Origin: Bradyrhizobium huanghuaihaiense | GTDB lineage: Bacteria > Pseudomonadota > Alphaproteobacteria > Rhizobiales > Xanthobacteraceae | DNA length: 64,000 bases | Reading direction: 5' to 3' | NCBI RefSeq assembly: GCF_007830635.1 | Contig: NZ_VLLA01000016.1 | Coordinates: 156,919 to 220,918, forward strand | Notes under the pieces: model-generated | Database searches by the model: none | The model's input: the letters and a program-made list of their open reading frames with translations, nothing else | Told to the model about the DNA's origin: nothing | Part shown: positions 8,293 through 16,996 of the stretch, piece after piece | How the letters are laid out: each line of letters starts with the position of its first letter | How positions within the stretch are numbered: position 1 is the stretch's first letter | Translations under genes and position numbers: made by a program

Positions 8293-8883
8293 ATGAGTTC
8301 CGCCGCCCGTCCGCTGGTGATCGCGACCGCCTTTGCAGCAAGCCTCGTCCTCGGGCTCCTGATCATGTTCTGGGCCATGGGCGGGGTCAGCAAGGTGGCG
8401 CAGCCCGCGGCGATCGGCGGCCCGTTCCAGCTCACCGACCAGAACGGCAAGGCCGTCACCGACAAGAGCCTGAAGGGCAAGCCGACCCTGATCTTCTTCG
8501 GCTACACCCATTGCCCCGATGTCTGCCCGACCTCGCTGTTCGAGATCTCGGAGGTGCTGCGGGCGATGGGCAAGGACGCCGACAAGGTCAACGCCGTCTT
8601 CATCTCGGTCGATCCCGAGCGCGACACGCCGGCGACGATGAAGGACTATCTGTCGAGCTTCGATCCGCATCTGGCAGGCCTGTCCGGCGACCCCGCCGAG
8701 ACCGCCAAGGTGATCACCTCCTACCGGGTCTATGCCAAGAAGGTCCCGACCAAGGACGGCGACTACACCATGGACCACACCGCGCTGATCTATCTGATGG
8801 ACCGCGATGGCCGGTTCGTCTCGCCGTTCAACCTGAAGCGCACGCCGGAAGAGGCTGCGACGGATCTGAAGCGGTATCTCTGA
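8293..8883 (+). CDS. SCO1/SenC family copper chaperone
   Basis: A 196-residue membrane-anchored thioredoxin-fold protein that delivers copper to, or reduces the CuA site of, cytochrome oxidase subunit II. It has an N-terminal anchor (about residues 8-28), the copper-binding CPDVC motif within THCPDVCPTS and the partner His in MDHTALIYL. The ATG at 8293 has AGGAAG upstream; longer in-frame starts would overlap the preceding small gene. The aa3 oxidase it would serve is encoded about 46 kb away in this window (54-60 kb), so the chaperone is unlinked from the main operon. Confidence 0.9.
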   Translation: MSSAARPLVIATAFAASLVLGLLIMFWAMGGVSKVAQPAAIGGPFQLTDQNGKAVTDKSLKGKPTLIFFGYTHCPDVCPTSLFEISEVLRAMGKDADKVNAVFISVDPERDTPATMKDYLSSFDPHLAGLSGDPAETAKVITSYRVYAKKVPTKDGDYTMDHTALIYLMDRDGRFVSPFNLKRTPEEAATDLKRYL

Positions 8884-8914
8884 GAGAGCACGATCGAGCG
8901 GCGTTCTCGGTGCA

Positions 8915-9034
8915 ACCTCTCCCGCTTGCGGGGGAGGTCGGCGCGAAGCGCCGGGTGGGGGCTCTACCCTCATCGGGTTTCTCGCTCGCGGAGACACCCT
9001 CTCCCCGACCCTCCCCCGCAAGCGGGGGAGGGAG
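8915..9034. repeat. Paired palindromic repeat (CTCCCGCTTGCGGGGGAG type)
   Basis: An inverted pair of the CTCTCCCGCTTGCGGGAGAG-like unit, with arms near 8915-8938 and 9001-9034 and a GCGCGAAGCGCC hairpin between. It fills most of the gap between the SCO gene and the next binding-protein gene. Related pairs are at 18190-18310 and 27018-27164. Confidence 0.8.
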
Positions 9035-9117
9035 CACAGCCATAATCGGCGCTCGCGTTCCCGGGTGGATGGTCTATAAGGCCCTCTGATCCCAACGAAA
9101 TTCATTGCTTTCGGCCG

Positions 9118-10053
9118 ATGGCTCCATCGCAACAGGCGAAATCGTTCAAATCTGTCCGTGGCTTGCTGGCAGGGCTGGCCGCCGGCCTCTGCCTGCTCGC
9201 TGGCCTCTCCGGCGCCAACGCCCAGGCCCCGGCCAAGCAGCCCCCGGCGGGGCCCCAGGCCACGCCGCAAGTTGCGCCCCAGGCGGCCCCCCAGGCCGTG
9301 CCCGGGTTCTGGGACCCGCGCCGGCGCCCGGAGCGGCCGGACCTGTCGCGCCTGACCGTGATCCGCTTCCTGACCGAGACCGACTATCCGCCGTTCAACT
9401 ACACCGGCGCCGATGGCAATCCGGCCGGCTTCAACGTCGATCTCGCCCGCGCGCTGTGCGACGAGATCAAGGTCACCTGCACGGTGCAGATGCGGCGCTT
9501 CGAGACGCTGGTCGATGCGCTCACCTCCAACCGCGGGGACGCCATCATCGCCTCGATGGCGGTCAGCCCGCAGCTGCGCGCCCGCGTCGATTTCACCGAT
9601 CCCTATTACCGCGTGCCGGCGCGCTTCGCCTCGCGCAAGGATGCGGTGATGCCGGAGATCCGCCCCGAATATCTCGAAGGCAAGAAGGTCGGCGTCATCG
9701 CGGGCTCCGCGCATGAGGCGTATCTGAAGGCGATGTTCACCGACGCCGAGCTGCACCCCTATCCGAGCGACGACGCGATGCGCGCAGCGCTGCGCAAGGG
9801 CGAGGTCGACTTCATCTTCGGCGATGCCATCTCGCTCGCGTTCTGGATCAACGGCACCGATTCCGGCGATTGCTGTGCCTTCTCCGGCGGCCCCTTCGTT
9901 GAGAGCCGCTTCTTCGGCGAAGGCATCGGCATCGCCGTCCGCAAGGGCAACGACGTGCTGCGCCAGGCCCTGAACTGGGCCCTGTTCCGCGTCTGGGAAA
10001 AAGGCCGCTACACCGATCTGTGGCTCCGCTATTTCTCGGTGAGCCCGTTTTGA
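9118..10053 (+). CDS. ABC transporter substrate-binding protein, family 3 (amino-acid type)
   Basis: A 311-residue exported binding protein of the SBP_bac_3 family. It has a signal peptide ending near GANAQA (about residue 39), a Pro/Ala/Gln-rich linker (about residues 40-62), then the family opening IRFLTETDYPPFNY and GFNVDLARALC. The GDAIIASMAVS and GVIAGSAHEAYL segments form the rest of the ligand cleft. No permease or ATPase is next to it, so it is an orphan binding protein. It may share a transporter encoded elsewhere or act in sensing. The ligand is probably an amino acid by family. Confidence 0.85.
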   Translation: MAPSQQAKSFKSVRGLLAGLAAGLCLLAGLSGANAQAPAKQPPAGPQATPQVAPQAAPQAVPGFWDPRRRPERPDLSRLTVIRFLTETDYPPFNYTGADGNPAGFNVDLARALCDEIKVTCTVQMRRFETLVDALTSNRGDAIIASMAVSPQLRARVDFTDPYYRVPARFASRKDAVMPEIRPEYLEGKKVGVIAGSAHEAYLKAMFTDAELHPYPSDDAMRAALRKGEVDFIFGDAISLAFWINGTDSGDCCAFSGGPFVESRFFGEGIGIAVRKGNDVLRQALNWALFRVWEKGRYTDLWLRYFSVSPF

Positions 10054-10090
10054 TCGCTTCATCTCGTCGCGCTAGCGGCGAGCGAACTGC

Positions 10091-10170
10091 CGTAGGGTGG
10101 GCAAAGGCGCGTCAGCGCCGTGCCCACGTCTTTGAAGGTGGTGGGCACGCTTCGCTTTGCCCACCCTACG
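10091..10170. repeat. Paired repeat (CGTAGGGTGGGCAAAG ... CTTTGCCCACCCTACG)
   Basis: Perfectly complementary ends CGTAGGGTGG (10091) and CCACCCTACG (10170) enclose two further inner inverted segments around GGCACGC/GTGCCCAC. The same family is at 23520-23610 and 42178-42260, and a half copy is at 50086-50105. Confidence 0.82.
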
Positions 10171-10246
10171 ATTCCCGCGTTAGTTGCTCCGCAACTTTTG
10201 CATTCTGCCCGGAAATCGCTATTTTCCGCGGCCCGGAGGCCCCTTG

Positions 10247-11890
10247 ATGTCCGTTATCGATCCCAGCATGAGCCCGAGCGACCTGCGTGCGCTCGCCGAA
10301 CAATCCAACGCCTGGCCGTTCGAGCAGGCGAAGGCCATTGTCGCGCGGCTGAAGAAAAGCCCGAAGGACGAGGTGCTGTTCGAGACCGGCTACGGCCCGT
10401 CAGGCCTGCCGCATATCGGCACGTTCGGCGAGGTCGCGCGCACCTCGATGGTGCGCCACGCCTTCCGCGTGCTGACCGAGGACAAGATCAAGACGCGCCT
10501 GCTGGCGTTCTCCGACGACATGGACGGGTTTCGCAAGGTGCCCGACAACGTCCCCAACAAGGAGATGCTGGCCGCGCATCTCGGCAAGCCGCTGACGCGG
10601 GTGCCGGATCCGTTCTCCAACGAGTACCCCTCGTTCGGCCACCACAACAACGCGCGGCTGCGCGCCTTCCTCGATCATTTCGGCTTCGACTACGAGTTCG
10701 CAAGCTCGACCGACTACTACACGTCCGGCCGTTTCGATGCGACGCTGCTGAAGATGCTCGCTGCCTACGACAAGGTCATGGCGATCATTCTGCCGACGCT
10801 GGGACCGGATCGCCGCGCGACCTATTCGCCGTTCCTGCCGATCAGCAAGTCCACCGGCGTGGTGCTCCAAGTGCCGATGATCCGCCGCGACGTCGCCGCC
10901 GGCACCGTGACCTATGTCGATCCTGATACCAACCAGGAAGTTGAAACGCCTGTCACCGGCGGAAATGTAAAATGCCAGTGGAAGGCCGATTGGGCGATGC
11001 GCTGGGTCGCGCTCGGCGTCGACTACGAGATGGCCGGCAAGGACCTGATCGATTCCGTGAAGCTGTCCGGCGCCATCGCCAAGGCGCTCGGCGCCACACC
11101 GCCCGAAGGCTTCAACTACGAGCTCTTCCTCGACGAGCAGGGCCAGAAGATCTCGAAGTCGAAGGGCAACGGCCTCACCATCGACGAATGGCTGCGCTAC
11201 GCCTCGCCGGAATCGCTGTCGCTGTTCATGTACCGCGAGCCGAAGGCGGCCAAGCGGCTGTATTTCGACGTCATCCCGCGCAACGTCGACGACTACCAGC
11301 AGTTCATCGACGGTTTTGCCAGGCAGGACGGCAAGCAGCAGCTCGGCAATCCGGTCTGGCACATCCACAACGGCAAGCCGCCGCAGGGCGACATGCCCGT
11401 CACCTTCCAGCTGCTCTTGACGCTGGTGTCGTCGTCGAACGCGGAGAATGCCGAGACGCTGTGGGGCTTCATCGGCCGCTATCGTCCCGGCGTGAGCCCG
11501 CAGACGCATCCGAAGCTGGACGCGATGGTCGGCTACGCCATCAACTACTACCGCGACTTCGTCGCGCCGACGAAGCAGTTCCGCGTGCCCACGGACACGG
11601 AGCGCGCGGCGCTGCAGGATCTGCGCGATGCGCTCTCGCAGCTTCCGCAGGACGCCTCGGCCGAAGACATCCAGAACGTCGTCTACGAGATCGGCCGCCG
11701 CGAGCCGTTCCTCGACCAGGTCAAGAAGGGCAAGGACGGCCGCCCCGGCGTCACGCTCGACTGGTTCAACATGCTCTACCAGGTGCTGCTCGGCCAGGAG
11801 AAGGGCCCGCGCTTCGGCTCCTTCGTCGCGGTGTACGGCGTGCAGAACGCGGTGAACATGATCGACGGCGCGCTGGCGCGATCAGCGTAA
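10247..11890 (+). CDS. lysK: Lysine--tRNA ligase, class I
   Basis: A 547-residue class I lysyl-tRNA synthetase, which charges tRNA-Lys with lysine in the cytoplasm. The class I signatures are the HIGH equivalent PHIG (in PSGLPHIGTFGE) and the KMSKS equivalent KISKSKGNG. GGAGG at 10235 fixes the start at ATG 10247; the frame upstream overlaps a repeat. Class I LysRS replaces the class II enzyme in most alphaproteobacteria, so this supports the taxonomic placement. It stands alone, flanked by repeat elements. Confidence 0.95.
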   Translation: MSVIDPSMSPSDLRALAEQSNAWPFEQAKAIVARLKKSPKDEVLFETGYGPSGLPHIGTFGEVARTSMVRHAFRVLTEDKIKTRLLAFSDDMDGFRKVPDNVPNKEMLAAHLGKPLTRVPDPFSNEYPSFGHHNNARLRAFLDHFGFDYEFASSTDYYTSGRFDATLLKMLAAYDKVMAIILPTLGPDRRATYSPFLPISKSTGVVLQVPMIRRDVAAGTVTYVDPDTNQEVETPVTGGNVKCQWKADWAMRWVALGVDYEMAGKDLIDSVKLSGAIAKALGATPPEGFNYELFLDEQGQKISKSKGNGLTIDEWLRYASPESLSLFMYREPKAAKRLYFDVIPRNVDDYQQFIDGFARQDGKQQLGNPVWHIHNGKPPQGDMPVTFQLLLTLVSSSNAENAETLWGFIGRYRPGVSPQTHPKLDAMVGYAINYYRDFVAPTKQFRVPTDTERAALQDLRDALSQLPQDASAEDIQNVVYEIGRREPFLDQVKKGKDGRPGVTLDWFNMLYQVLLGQEKGPRFGSFVAVYGVQNAVNMIDGALARSA

Positions 11891-11912
11891 CGCTGTTGCC
11901 CAGCTGAAGACC

Positions 11913-11991
11913 CGTAGCCCGGATGAGCGCAGCGACATCCGGGGTGCCGCAAAGAAAGGTCCCGGATATCGCTTCGCTCATCCGGGCTACG
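11913..11991. repeat. Paired repeat (CGTAGCCCGGATGAGCG ... CATCCGGGCTACG)
   Basis: Inverted pair with matching ends CGTAGCCCGGATG and CATCCGGGCTACG, following lysK. Other members of this family are at 15577-15663, 37456-37578 and 44546-44633. Confidence 0.82.
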
Positions 11992-12024
11992 AACCATCAT
12001 TGCGGCGGCAACTCTCTCCCCAAC

Positions 12025-12147
12025 GTCGTCCTGGCGAAAGCCAGGACCCATAACCACCGTCGGATGTGGTTACGGGGACTCGGAGTTGCCAACTCGCACG
12101 ACGACTTCTCCCTGGGGTAACGGGTCCTGGCTTTCGCCAGGACGACA
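12025..12147. repeat. Paired repeat (GTCGTCCTGGCGAAAGCCAGGAC type)
   Basis: Two facing copies of a palindromic unit, GTCGTCCTGGCGAAAGCC at 12025 and its complement ending at 12147. They are diverged relatives of the pair at 3459-3588. They lie next to the preceding repeat pair and downstream of the convergent lysK and carbonic anhydrase genes. Confidence 0.78.
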
Positions 12148-12167
12148 TCGACGAACTTGAGCCCCTG

Positions 12168-12920
12168 TTAGATCGACCGCAGCACGTAACGCCGGTTATC
12201 CTTCTGCACCGGGCGCGCGTTCATCGGGTAGAGCTTTGCGAAGGCAGCGACATCGGCGGCCGACACCTGGATCGGCGTGGTCAGCAGCAGCCATTCGACG
12301 ACTTCCGAGCAGGGCGGCGTCGTCAGCGAGCCGGGATAGCGGTAATAGCCGAGCTTCGTTGGCAGCATGGCGAGCGGATCGATGCTCGCATCCGCCTTCA
12401 CCGCGGGGCCTTCCGTTGCCGGCATGGTCTTGATGATCTTGCCGAAGGCCGGGTTCGGCTTGCCCTCCGCCATCAGCACGCCGACCACGGCGAGCCCGCC
12501 GGCATCGTTGCGGTGGACGAAATGCGCCTCCATCGGAAAATTCTTGCCGCCGATCATGTGCTCGCTCGGCCGGTGGAAGTGCACCTGGAGCAGCCTGTAC
12601 TTGACGTCGCCGAGAAGAAGCGTGCTGCCCTCGGCGAAGTTGAGCTGGATCGTGTGCCCGTTGTTGACGATGGTGTCGGCAGTCCTGCCCCAGTTCAGCT
12701 TCAGCGCGGGCAATTGCGACTTCACCGTCGTCTCGATGTCGATCGGCGATTGTTGCAGGCCGACCGTGCAGGCCTTGTTGGCTGCATCGAGGTCGCCCCA
12801 TTTGCCCGGACCGCCGGCGCCTTCATAGCTCCAATGCACGCCTTCGGCGGCGAAGGCCGGCTTGCACACCGGACAAAGCGCAAGACCCGCGAGTGCTTTC
12901 AATGCGTGACGGCGATTCAT
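12168..12920 (-). CDS. Alpha-class carbonic anhydrase, exported
   Basis: A 250-residue periplasmic alpha-carbonic anhydrase, interconverting CO2 and bicarbonate. It has an N-terminal signal with an early Arg pair (MNRRHALKA) ending near PAFA (residue 24), then the fold segments QQSPIDI and NNGHTIQ. The zinc ligands are two His in LLQVHFHRPSEH and a third in EAHFVHRN. The substrate-pocket stretch is YPGSLTTPPCSE. A CPVC pair lies inside the signal peptide, and two further cysteines (ANKACTVG and PPCSE) are placed as the conserved disulfide of bacterial members. It stands alone between repeats and the regulator gene. Confidence 0.92.
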   Translation of the reverse strand: MNRRHALKALAGLALCPVCKPAFAAEGVHWSYEGAGGPGKWGDLDAANKACTVGLQQSPIDIETTVKSQLPALKLNWGRTADTIVNNGHTIQLNFAEGSTLLLGDVKYRLLQVHFHRPSEHMIGGKNFPMEAHFVHRNDAGGLAVVGVLMAEGKPNPAFGKIIKTMPATEGPAVKADASIDPLAMLPTKLGYYRYPGSLTTPPCSEVVEWLLLTTPIQVSAADVAAFAKLYPMNARPVQKDNRRYVLRSI

Positions 12921-13012
12921 CGTAGTCCCCCCTCAGATCAATTCGATCGGCAATTTCGCGCGCAACCTAGGTGAGAGGGCCGGTGAGTCGCAATGGCAAT
13001 CGCACGTTGAAT

Positions 13013-13639
13013 CTATTGGCTCGCCCACACGATCCTTGCGATCCAGGCGACCTCGCCCGTCGCCATCGTGCGCTCGGCCTGCGCGGCATCGAGCGGCTGC
13101 AATTCCAGCGACTTTGTCGTGCGGCGCTTCAGGGTTGCGATCGTCACCTCGCCCGCTGTGGTCTTCACCACGACACGGTCGCCCTTGCGGATCGCTGTGC
13201 CCGGTGAGACCAGGATGACGTCGCCGTCGCGGTAGGTGGGCGCAAGTGCATCGCCCGCGATCTCCAGTGCAAACGTCTGGCTGTCCTCGACCGTGGGAAG
13301 CGCGACTTCGGTCCAGCCCTTGCCCGACGGAAGGCCGGACTCGTCGAAGGCGCCGCTCGTGCCGGCCAGCGCGAGGCCGAGCAGCGGCACCGATCGGCCG
13401 TTGCCTGTCTCGTCGTCGATCAGCCTTGCAAAGGTGTCGATGGAGTCGCCGGTCGCCGCCAGCGCTTTCGCGATCGATTCGGTCGAGGGCCAGCGCTCGC
13501 GGCCATCAGGGGTGACGCGCTTGGACCTGTTGAAGGTGGTGGGATCGAGCCCGGCGCGCTTGGCAAGGCCGGACGGCGACAGGCCGGCGCGCGCCGCGAG
13601 CCGATCCAGCGCGACCCAGATCTGGTCGTGAGTCAGCAT
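13013..13639 (-). CDS. HTH regulator with S24/LexA-like C-terminal domain lacking the Ser-Lys dyad
   Basis: A 208-residue repressor-like protein: N-terminal helix-turn-helix (about residues 15-45, LSPSGLAKRAGLDPTTFNRSKR) and a C-terminal S24 fold (GDALAPTYRDGDVILV, then RKGDRVVVKT). In LexA/CI proteins the fold carries a catalytic Ser in GDSM and a Lys in the EVTVK strand. Here the matching residues read as Ala131 (GDALAP) and Ala168 (EVTIATL), so self-cleavage is unlikely. The start at 13639 begins with MLTHDQIW; in-frame ATG 13666 and 13687 are alternatives. A 7-base dyad at 13692-13722 upstream may be its own operator. Targets are unknown. Confidence 0.8.
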   Translation of the reverse strand: MLTHDQIWVALDRLAARAGLSPSGLAKRAGLDPTTFNRSKRVTPDGRERWPSTESIAKALAATGDSIDTFARLIDDETGNGRSVPLLGLALAGTSGAFDESGLPSGKGWTEVALPTVEDSQTFALEIAGDALAPTYRDGDVILVSPGTAIRKGDRVVVKTTAGEVTIATLKRRTTKSLELQPLDAAQAERTMATGEVAWIARIVWASQ

Positions 13640-13973
13640 CCTCTGCGCTTTGGCCTGTCTGACCATGGAAGGTCCAGCCCGTCGCAACTCAGGAAAACTG
13701 TCCTCAAATCAACCGGTTTTCCGTTTTTAGCGCAAGGGGGTGACGCGAAAGCGGTTGTCGGGTGGAGGGAATACAAGTGCGTGGCAAGGAAAACGCGTCA
13801 AAACGGGAATCTGACGGCCCGTCCCGATTTCATCGGGACGGAACAGGCGCTAAGTCTTGAGTTCGGAAGGAGCGGCCTTTACGGTCGCGCCGGGGTTTCA
13901 GGGACCCCAACAGACGAAAAAACCCAAGAGACTCAAAGAGCTGTCTCAAAGGGCAAACAGGGCTGCGCAAGCG
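13640..13973. other. Intergenic region between S24-fold regulator and DUF952 gene
   Basis: Apart from the dyad at 13692-13722 I see no supported gene here. The divergent arrangement means it must hold promoters for both sides, but no convincing -35/-10 pair was assigned. Confidence 0.4.
13692..13722. promoter_or_regulatory. Dyad GGAAAAC-N17-GTTTTCC upstream of the S24-fold regulator
   Basis: Two 7-base arms of opposite orientation (13692-13698 and 13716-13722) lie 53 bases upstream of the regulator start, in a stretch poorer in GC than its surroundings. Such a placement fits an autoregulatory operator. It is inferred only from symmetry and position. Confidence 0.4.
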
Positions 13974-14318
13974 GTGGTCAAGATCTACAAAATCTGTCCG
14001 GCCTCGGCCTGGCGCGAGGCGGAACGGCACGGCGTGTATCAGGGCAGCGCGGACGATTCGCGCGACGGCTTCATTCATTTCTCGACGGCCGCCCAGGTTC
14101 CCGAAACCCTGCGCAAGCACTTCGCCGGGCAGCGGGCGCTGTTCCTGGTCGAGGTCGACGGCGATGCGCTGGGCAGCGAGCTGCGCTGGGAGCGCTCGCG
14201 CAATGAGGAGCTGTTTCCGCACCTCTATGGCGAGCTCGATCTCGGCGCTGTCATCTCGGTGCTGAACCTCAACATGCGCTCCGACGGCAGCCACGATGTT
14301 CCGGAGCTCGCGCCGTGA
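13974..14318 (+). CDS. DUF952 family protein
   Basis: A 114-residue protein of the DUF952 family. It has the family opening IYKICPASAWREAE, the DGFIHFSTAAQVPET block and the closing RNEELFPHLYGEL. The fold is thought to relate to ADP-ribosyl-transferase-like or tRNA-phosphotransferase-like proteins, but no activity is established. The GTG at 13974 (or 13977) puts the family core at the N-terminus; a longer frame to 13857 adds unmatched residues. Its stop overlaps the pyrD start by four bases (GTGA), so the two are translationally coupled. Confidence 0.8.
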   Translation: MVKIYKICPASAWREAERHGVYQGSADDSRDGFIHFSTAAQVPETLRKHFAGQRALFLVEVDGDALGSELRWERSRNEELFPHLYGELDLGAVISVLNLNMRSDGSHDVPELAP

Positions 14319-15412
14319 TCCGCGCTTTCGACGCCTTCTCGCTGCCGGTGCTGCGCTGGCTCGATCCGGAGGATGCGCATCGCCTGGCGATCCAGGGCCT
14401 GCGCTTCCTGCCGCCGGTCAAGCCGCGCGCTGACGATCCCAAGCTCGCGGTCCGCGCCTTCGGCCTCAATTTTCCCAATCCGATCGGCATGGCCGCCGGC
14501 TTCGACAAGAGTGCCGAGGTGCCGGACGCGCTGCTGCGGCTCGGTTTCGGCTTCGTCGAGATCGGCTCGGTGACGCCGAAACCGCAAGCCGGCAATCCGC
14601 GGCCGCGCCTGTTCCGGCTCGAGCGCGACGAAGCCGTCATCAACCGCATGGGTTTCAACAATGACGGCGCGGACGTCGCGCTGCGCCGGCTCGCCGCCCG
14701 CGCGCAGCATGGCGGCATCGTCGGCGTCAATGTCGGCGCCAACAAGGATTCGCCGGACCGTGTCGCCGACTACGTCAAGCTGATCGAGACCTTCGCGCCG
14801 GTCGCGAGCTATTTCACCGTCAATGTCTCCTCGCCCAACACGCCGGGCCTGCGTAACTTGCAGGAAGGCGCGCTGCTCGACGATCTCCTCGCGCGCGTGA
14901 TCGACGCGCGCGAGCGTGTCAGGCAAAAGGCTGGCGATACACCGGTGCTGCTCAAGATCGCGCCTGACTTGAGCCTCGCCCAGCTCGACGACGTCGTGCA
15001 GGTCGCGCGCTCGCGCAAGGTCGACGGCATGATCGTGTCGAACACGACGATCGCGCGGCCGAGCACGCTGCGCGAGGAGACGCGGGCCAAGGAGCAGGGC
15101 GGCCTGTCAGGCCGGCCGCTGTTCCGCCTCTCGACGCGGATGGTCGCGGAGACCTATGTGCGGGTCGAGGGCGCGTTCCCCCTGGTCGGCGTCGGCGGGG
15201 TCGATTCCGGCGGTGCGGCGCTGACAAAAATCCGCGCCGGCGCGAGCCTGATCCAGCTCTATTCGTCGCTGGTCTACAAGGGCCTCGGCCTCGTCGAGGA
15301 GATCAAGCGCGATCTCACCTCGACATTGCTGCGCACGGGCCGCGATTCGCTTTCCGAAATCGTGGGCTCCGATGCGGCGACGCTGACCGCGGAAGACTGG
15401 CCGGGGATGTAG
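14315..15412 (+). CDS. pyrD: Dihydroorotate dehydrogenase (quinone), class 2
   Basis: A 365-residue membrane-associated flavoenzyme that oxidises dihydroorotate to orotate in pyrimidine synthesis and passes electrons to quinone. Class 2 signs are the N-terminal extension with helices (about residues 1-40), GMAAGFDKSAE, the catalytic serine loop in NVSSPNTPGLR, LKIAPDLS and the FMN-phosphate loop VGVGGVDSGG. GTG start, overlapping the upstream DUF952 gene by four bases. The length is normal for the family. Confidence 0.95.
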   Translation: MIRAFDAFSLPVLRWLDPEDAHRLAIQGLRFLPPVKPRADDPKLAVRAFGLNFPNPIGMAAGFDKSAEVPDALLRLGFGFVEIGSVTPKPQAGNPRPRLFRLERDEAVINRMGFNNDGADVALRRLAARAQHGGIVGVNVGANKDSPDRVADYVKLIETFAPVASYFTVNVSSPNTPGLRNLQEGALLDDLLARVIDARERVRQKAGDTPVLLKIAPDLSLAQLDDVVQVARSRKVDGMIVSNTTIARPSTLREETRAKEQGGLSGRPLFRLSTRMVAETYVRVEGAFPLVGVGGVDSGGAALTKIRAGASLIQLYSSLVYKGLGLVEEIKRDLTSTLLRTGRDSLSEIVGSDAATLTAEDWPGM

Positions 15413-15414
15413 CT

Positions 15415-15557
15415 CTCGTGCCCCGGACGCAGCGCAGCGCGCCGCCTTCGGCGTGGTGCGCTGCAGAGCCGGGGCCCATATCACCGTATCGTGCCATGTT
15501 GCTTTCCGGGTCCCCGCTCTGCGCAGCAGCGTTTCACGCTGCAGCGCGCCCGGGACA
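15415..15557. repeat. GC-rich inverted repeat region after pyrD
   Basis: Contains CCCCGGACGCAGCGCAGCG near 15420 and a complementary region with GCTGCAGCGCGCCCGGG near 15540, plus an inner GCGCCGCCTTCGGCG hairpin. It looks like another family of paired palindromes, more diverged than the rest. It separates pyrD from the next repeat pair. Confidence 0.55.
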
Positions 15558-15576
15558 CGCCTGTCATTGCAGGCCC

Positions 15577-15663
15577 CGTAGCCCGGATGGAGCGTAGCGT
15601 AATCCGGGAGTCTGTCCGCGGGCACGAGAACCCCAGATTTCGCTGCGCTCCATCCGGGCTACG
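15577..15663. repeat. Paired repeat (CGTAGCCCGGATGGAGCG family)
   Basis: Ends CGTAGCCCGGATGGAGCG and CGCTCCATCCGGGCTACG are exact complements. It lies just beyond the stop codon of the convergent MATE gene at 15670. Confidence 0.85.
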
Positions 15664-15669
15664 ATTCTT

Positions 15670-16995
15670 CTACGGCTTCGAAAACGTCACCCGATACAGC
15701 GCCGGATACCTTGCGCCCTGCAAACCACCACGCGCAACGTAGAACGCGATCAGCGCGCACCACAGCCCGGCATTGCCGAACGACTGCAGCGCCAGCCAGA
15801 CGCCGAAGAAGATCGCGAGCGATAGCAGCATCAGGTTGCGCATCTCGCGCGCCCAGGTCGCGCCGACAAAGATGCCGTCGAAGCCGAACGCGAACACGCC
15901 GGGGATGGGCGCAAGCACGATGAACGGCAGGAAATCGCGCGCGGCGCGGCGGACGTCCTCGCTCGCCGTCATGAAGTTGATGATATCAGGTCCGAACAGC
16001 GCGAACAGCACGGCGACGACCAGCGCGAAGCCGAGCCCCCACAGCAGCACCAGCCGGGTCGAGTCCGCAAATCCCCTCGCATCGCGCGCGCCAAAGGTGC
16101 GGCCGCAGAGCTGCTGGGCCGCATTGGCGAGGCCGTCGAGGAAGAAGGCGCTGACCAGGAGGAAATTGTTGAGCACGGAGTTCGCGGCAAGCGTGACGTC
16201 GCCGGCGCGCGCGCCCTTGGCGGTGAAGAACAGGAATACGGCGATCAGCGCCGCGGTGCGGATCAGGATGTCGGTGTTGACCGCCAGCAGCCGCATCAGC
16301 TTTGCGCGATCGAACAGCTGCACGCGGGGAATGGCAAAGCCGCCATCCGCATGGCGCCGGCAGACGATGAAGCCCAGCACGAAGCCGATCGTCTCCGATA
16401 GCAGCGCGGCGATCGCCGCACCCGCGATGCCGGTGTCGTAGACCAGCACCAGCAAAATCGTCGCCGCCATGTTGATGAGGTTGATGACGACCTGCAGCAG
16501 CAGCGCCGGATTGGCGCGGGCCTGTCCCACCAGCCAGCCGAGGATGACGTAATTGGCAAAGGCGAAGGGCGACGACCAGATCCGGATCATGAAATAGGTC
16601 TTTGCCGCCTGCGTCACACCCGCGCTGCCGCCCATCAGGTCGAACAGCCCGGCGGAGAGCGGCAATTGCAGGGCGATCAGCGCCGCGCCGATCAGGCCTG
16701 CGACGATGAAGCCGCGCACCAGGATCACGGTCTGCTCGCGCGTCTCGCCCGCGCCGAGCGCCTGCGCGGTGAAGGCCAGCGTGCTCATGCGCAGGAAGCC
16801 GAACAGCCAGAACAGGCAGTCGAAGATCACGGATGCCATCGCGACGCCGCCGAGCAGCGCCGCATCGTCGAGCCGGCCGATCGCGGTGGTCGAGACCACG
16901 CCGATCAGCGGCGTCGTGAGGTTCGCGACCATCGCGGGACCGGCGATAGCGAACACCTGGCGGGAGCCGATTTTGAGTTGAACAGGCGCGTGCAT
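15670..16995 (-). CDS. MATE family efflux transporter (DinF-like)
   Basis: A 441-residue inner-membrane protein with about twelve hydrophobic segments and MATE features: the opening IAGPAMVANLTTPLIGVVSTTAIG, and the internal repeat with FFLDGLANAAQQLCG in the second half, resembling the DinF branch. Such proteins expel organic cations or other drugs using Na+ or H+ gradients; the substrate is unknown. One base separates it from the MBL hydrolase upstream (stop at 16997), so the two genes are probably co-transcribed. Confidence 0.88.
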   Translation of the reverse strand: MHAPVQLKIGSRQVFAIAGPAMVANLTTPLIGVVSTTAIGRLDDAALLGGVAMASVIFDCLFWLFGFLRMSTLAFTAQALGAGETREQTVILVRGFIVAGLIGAALIALQLPLSAGLFDLMGGSAGVTQAAKTYFMIRIWSSPFAFANYVILGWLVGQARANPALLLQVVINLINMAATILLVLVYDTGIAGAAIAALLSETIGFVLGFIVCRRHADGGFAIPRVQLFDRAKLMRLLAVNTDILIRTAALIAVFLFFTAKGARAGDVTLAANSVLNNFLLVSAFFLDGLANAAQQLCGRTFGARDARGFADSTRLVLLWGLGFALVVAVLFALFGPDIINFMTASEDVRRAARDFLPFIVLAPIPGVFAFGFDGIFVGATWAREMRNLMLLSLAIFFGVWLALQSFGNAGLWCALIAFYVARGGLQGARYPALYRVTFSKP

Positions 16996-16996
16996 G

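Noticed and set aside
8212..10062. 616-codon minus-strand frame across SCO and the binding-protein gene
   Set aside because: It crosses two real genes and a repeat on the other strand, with no domain of its own.
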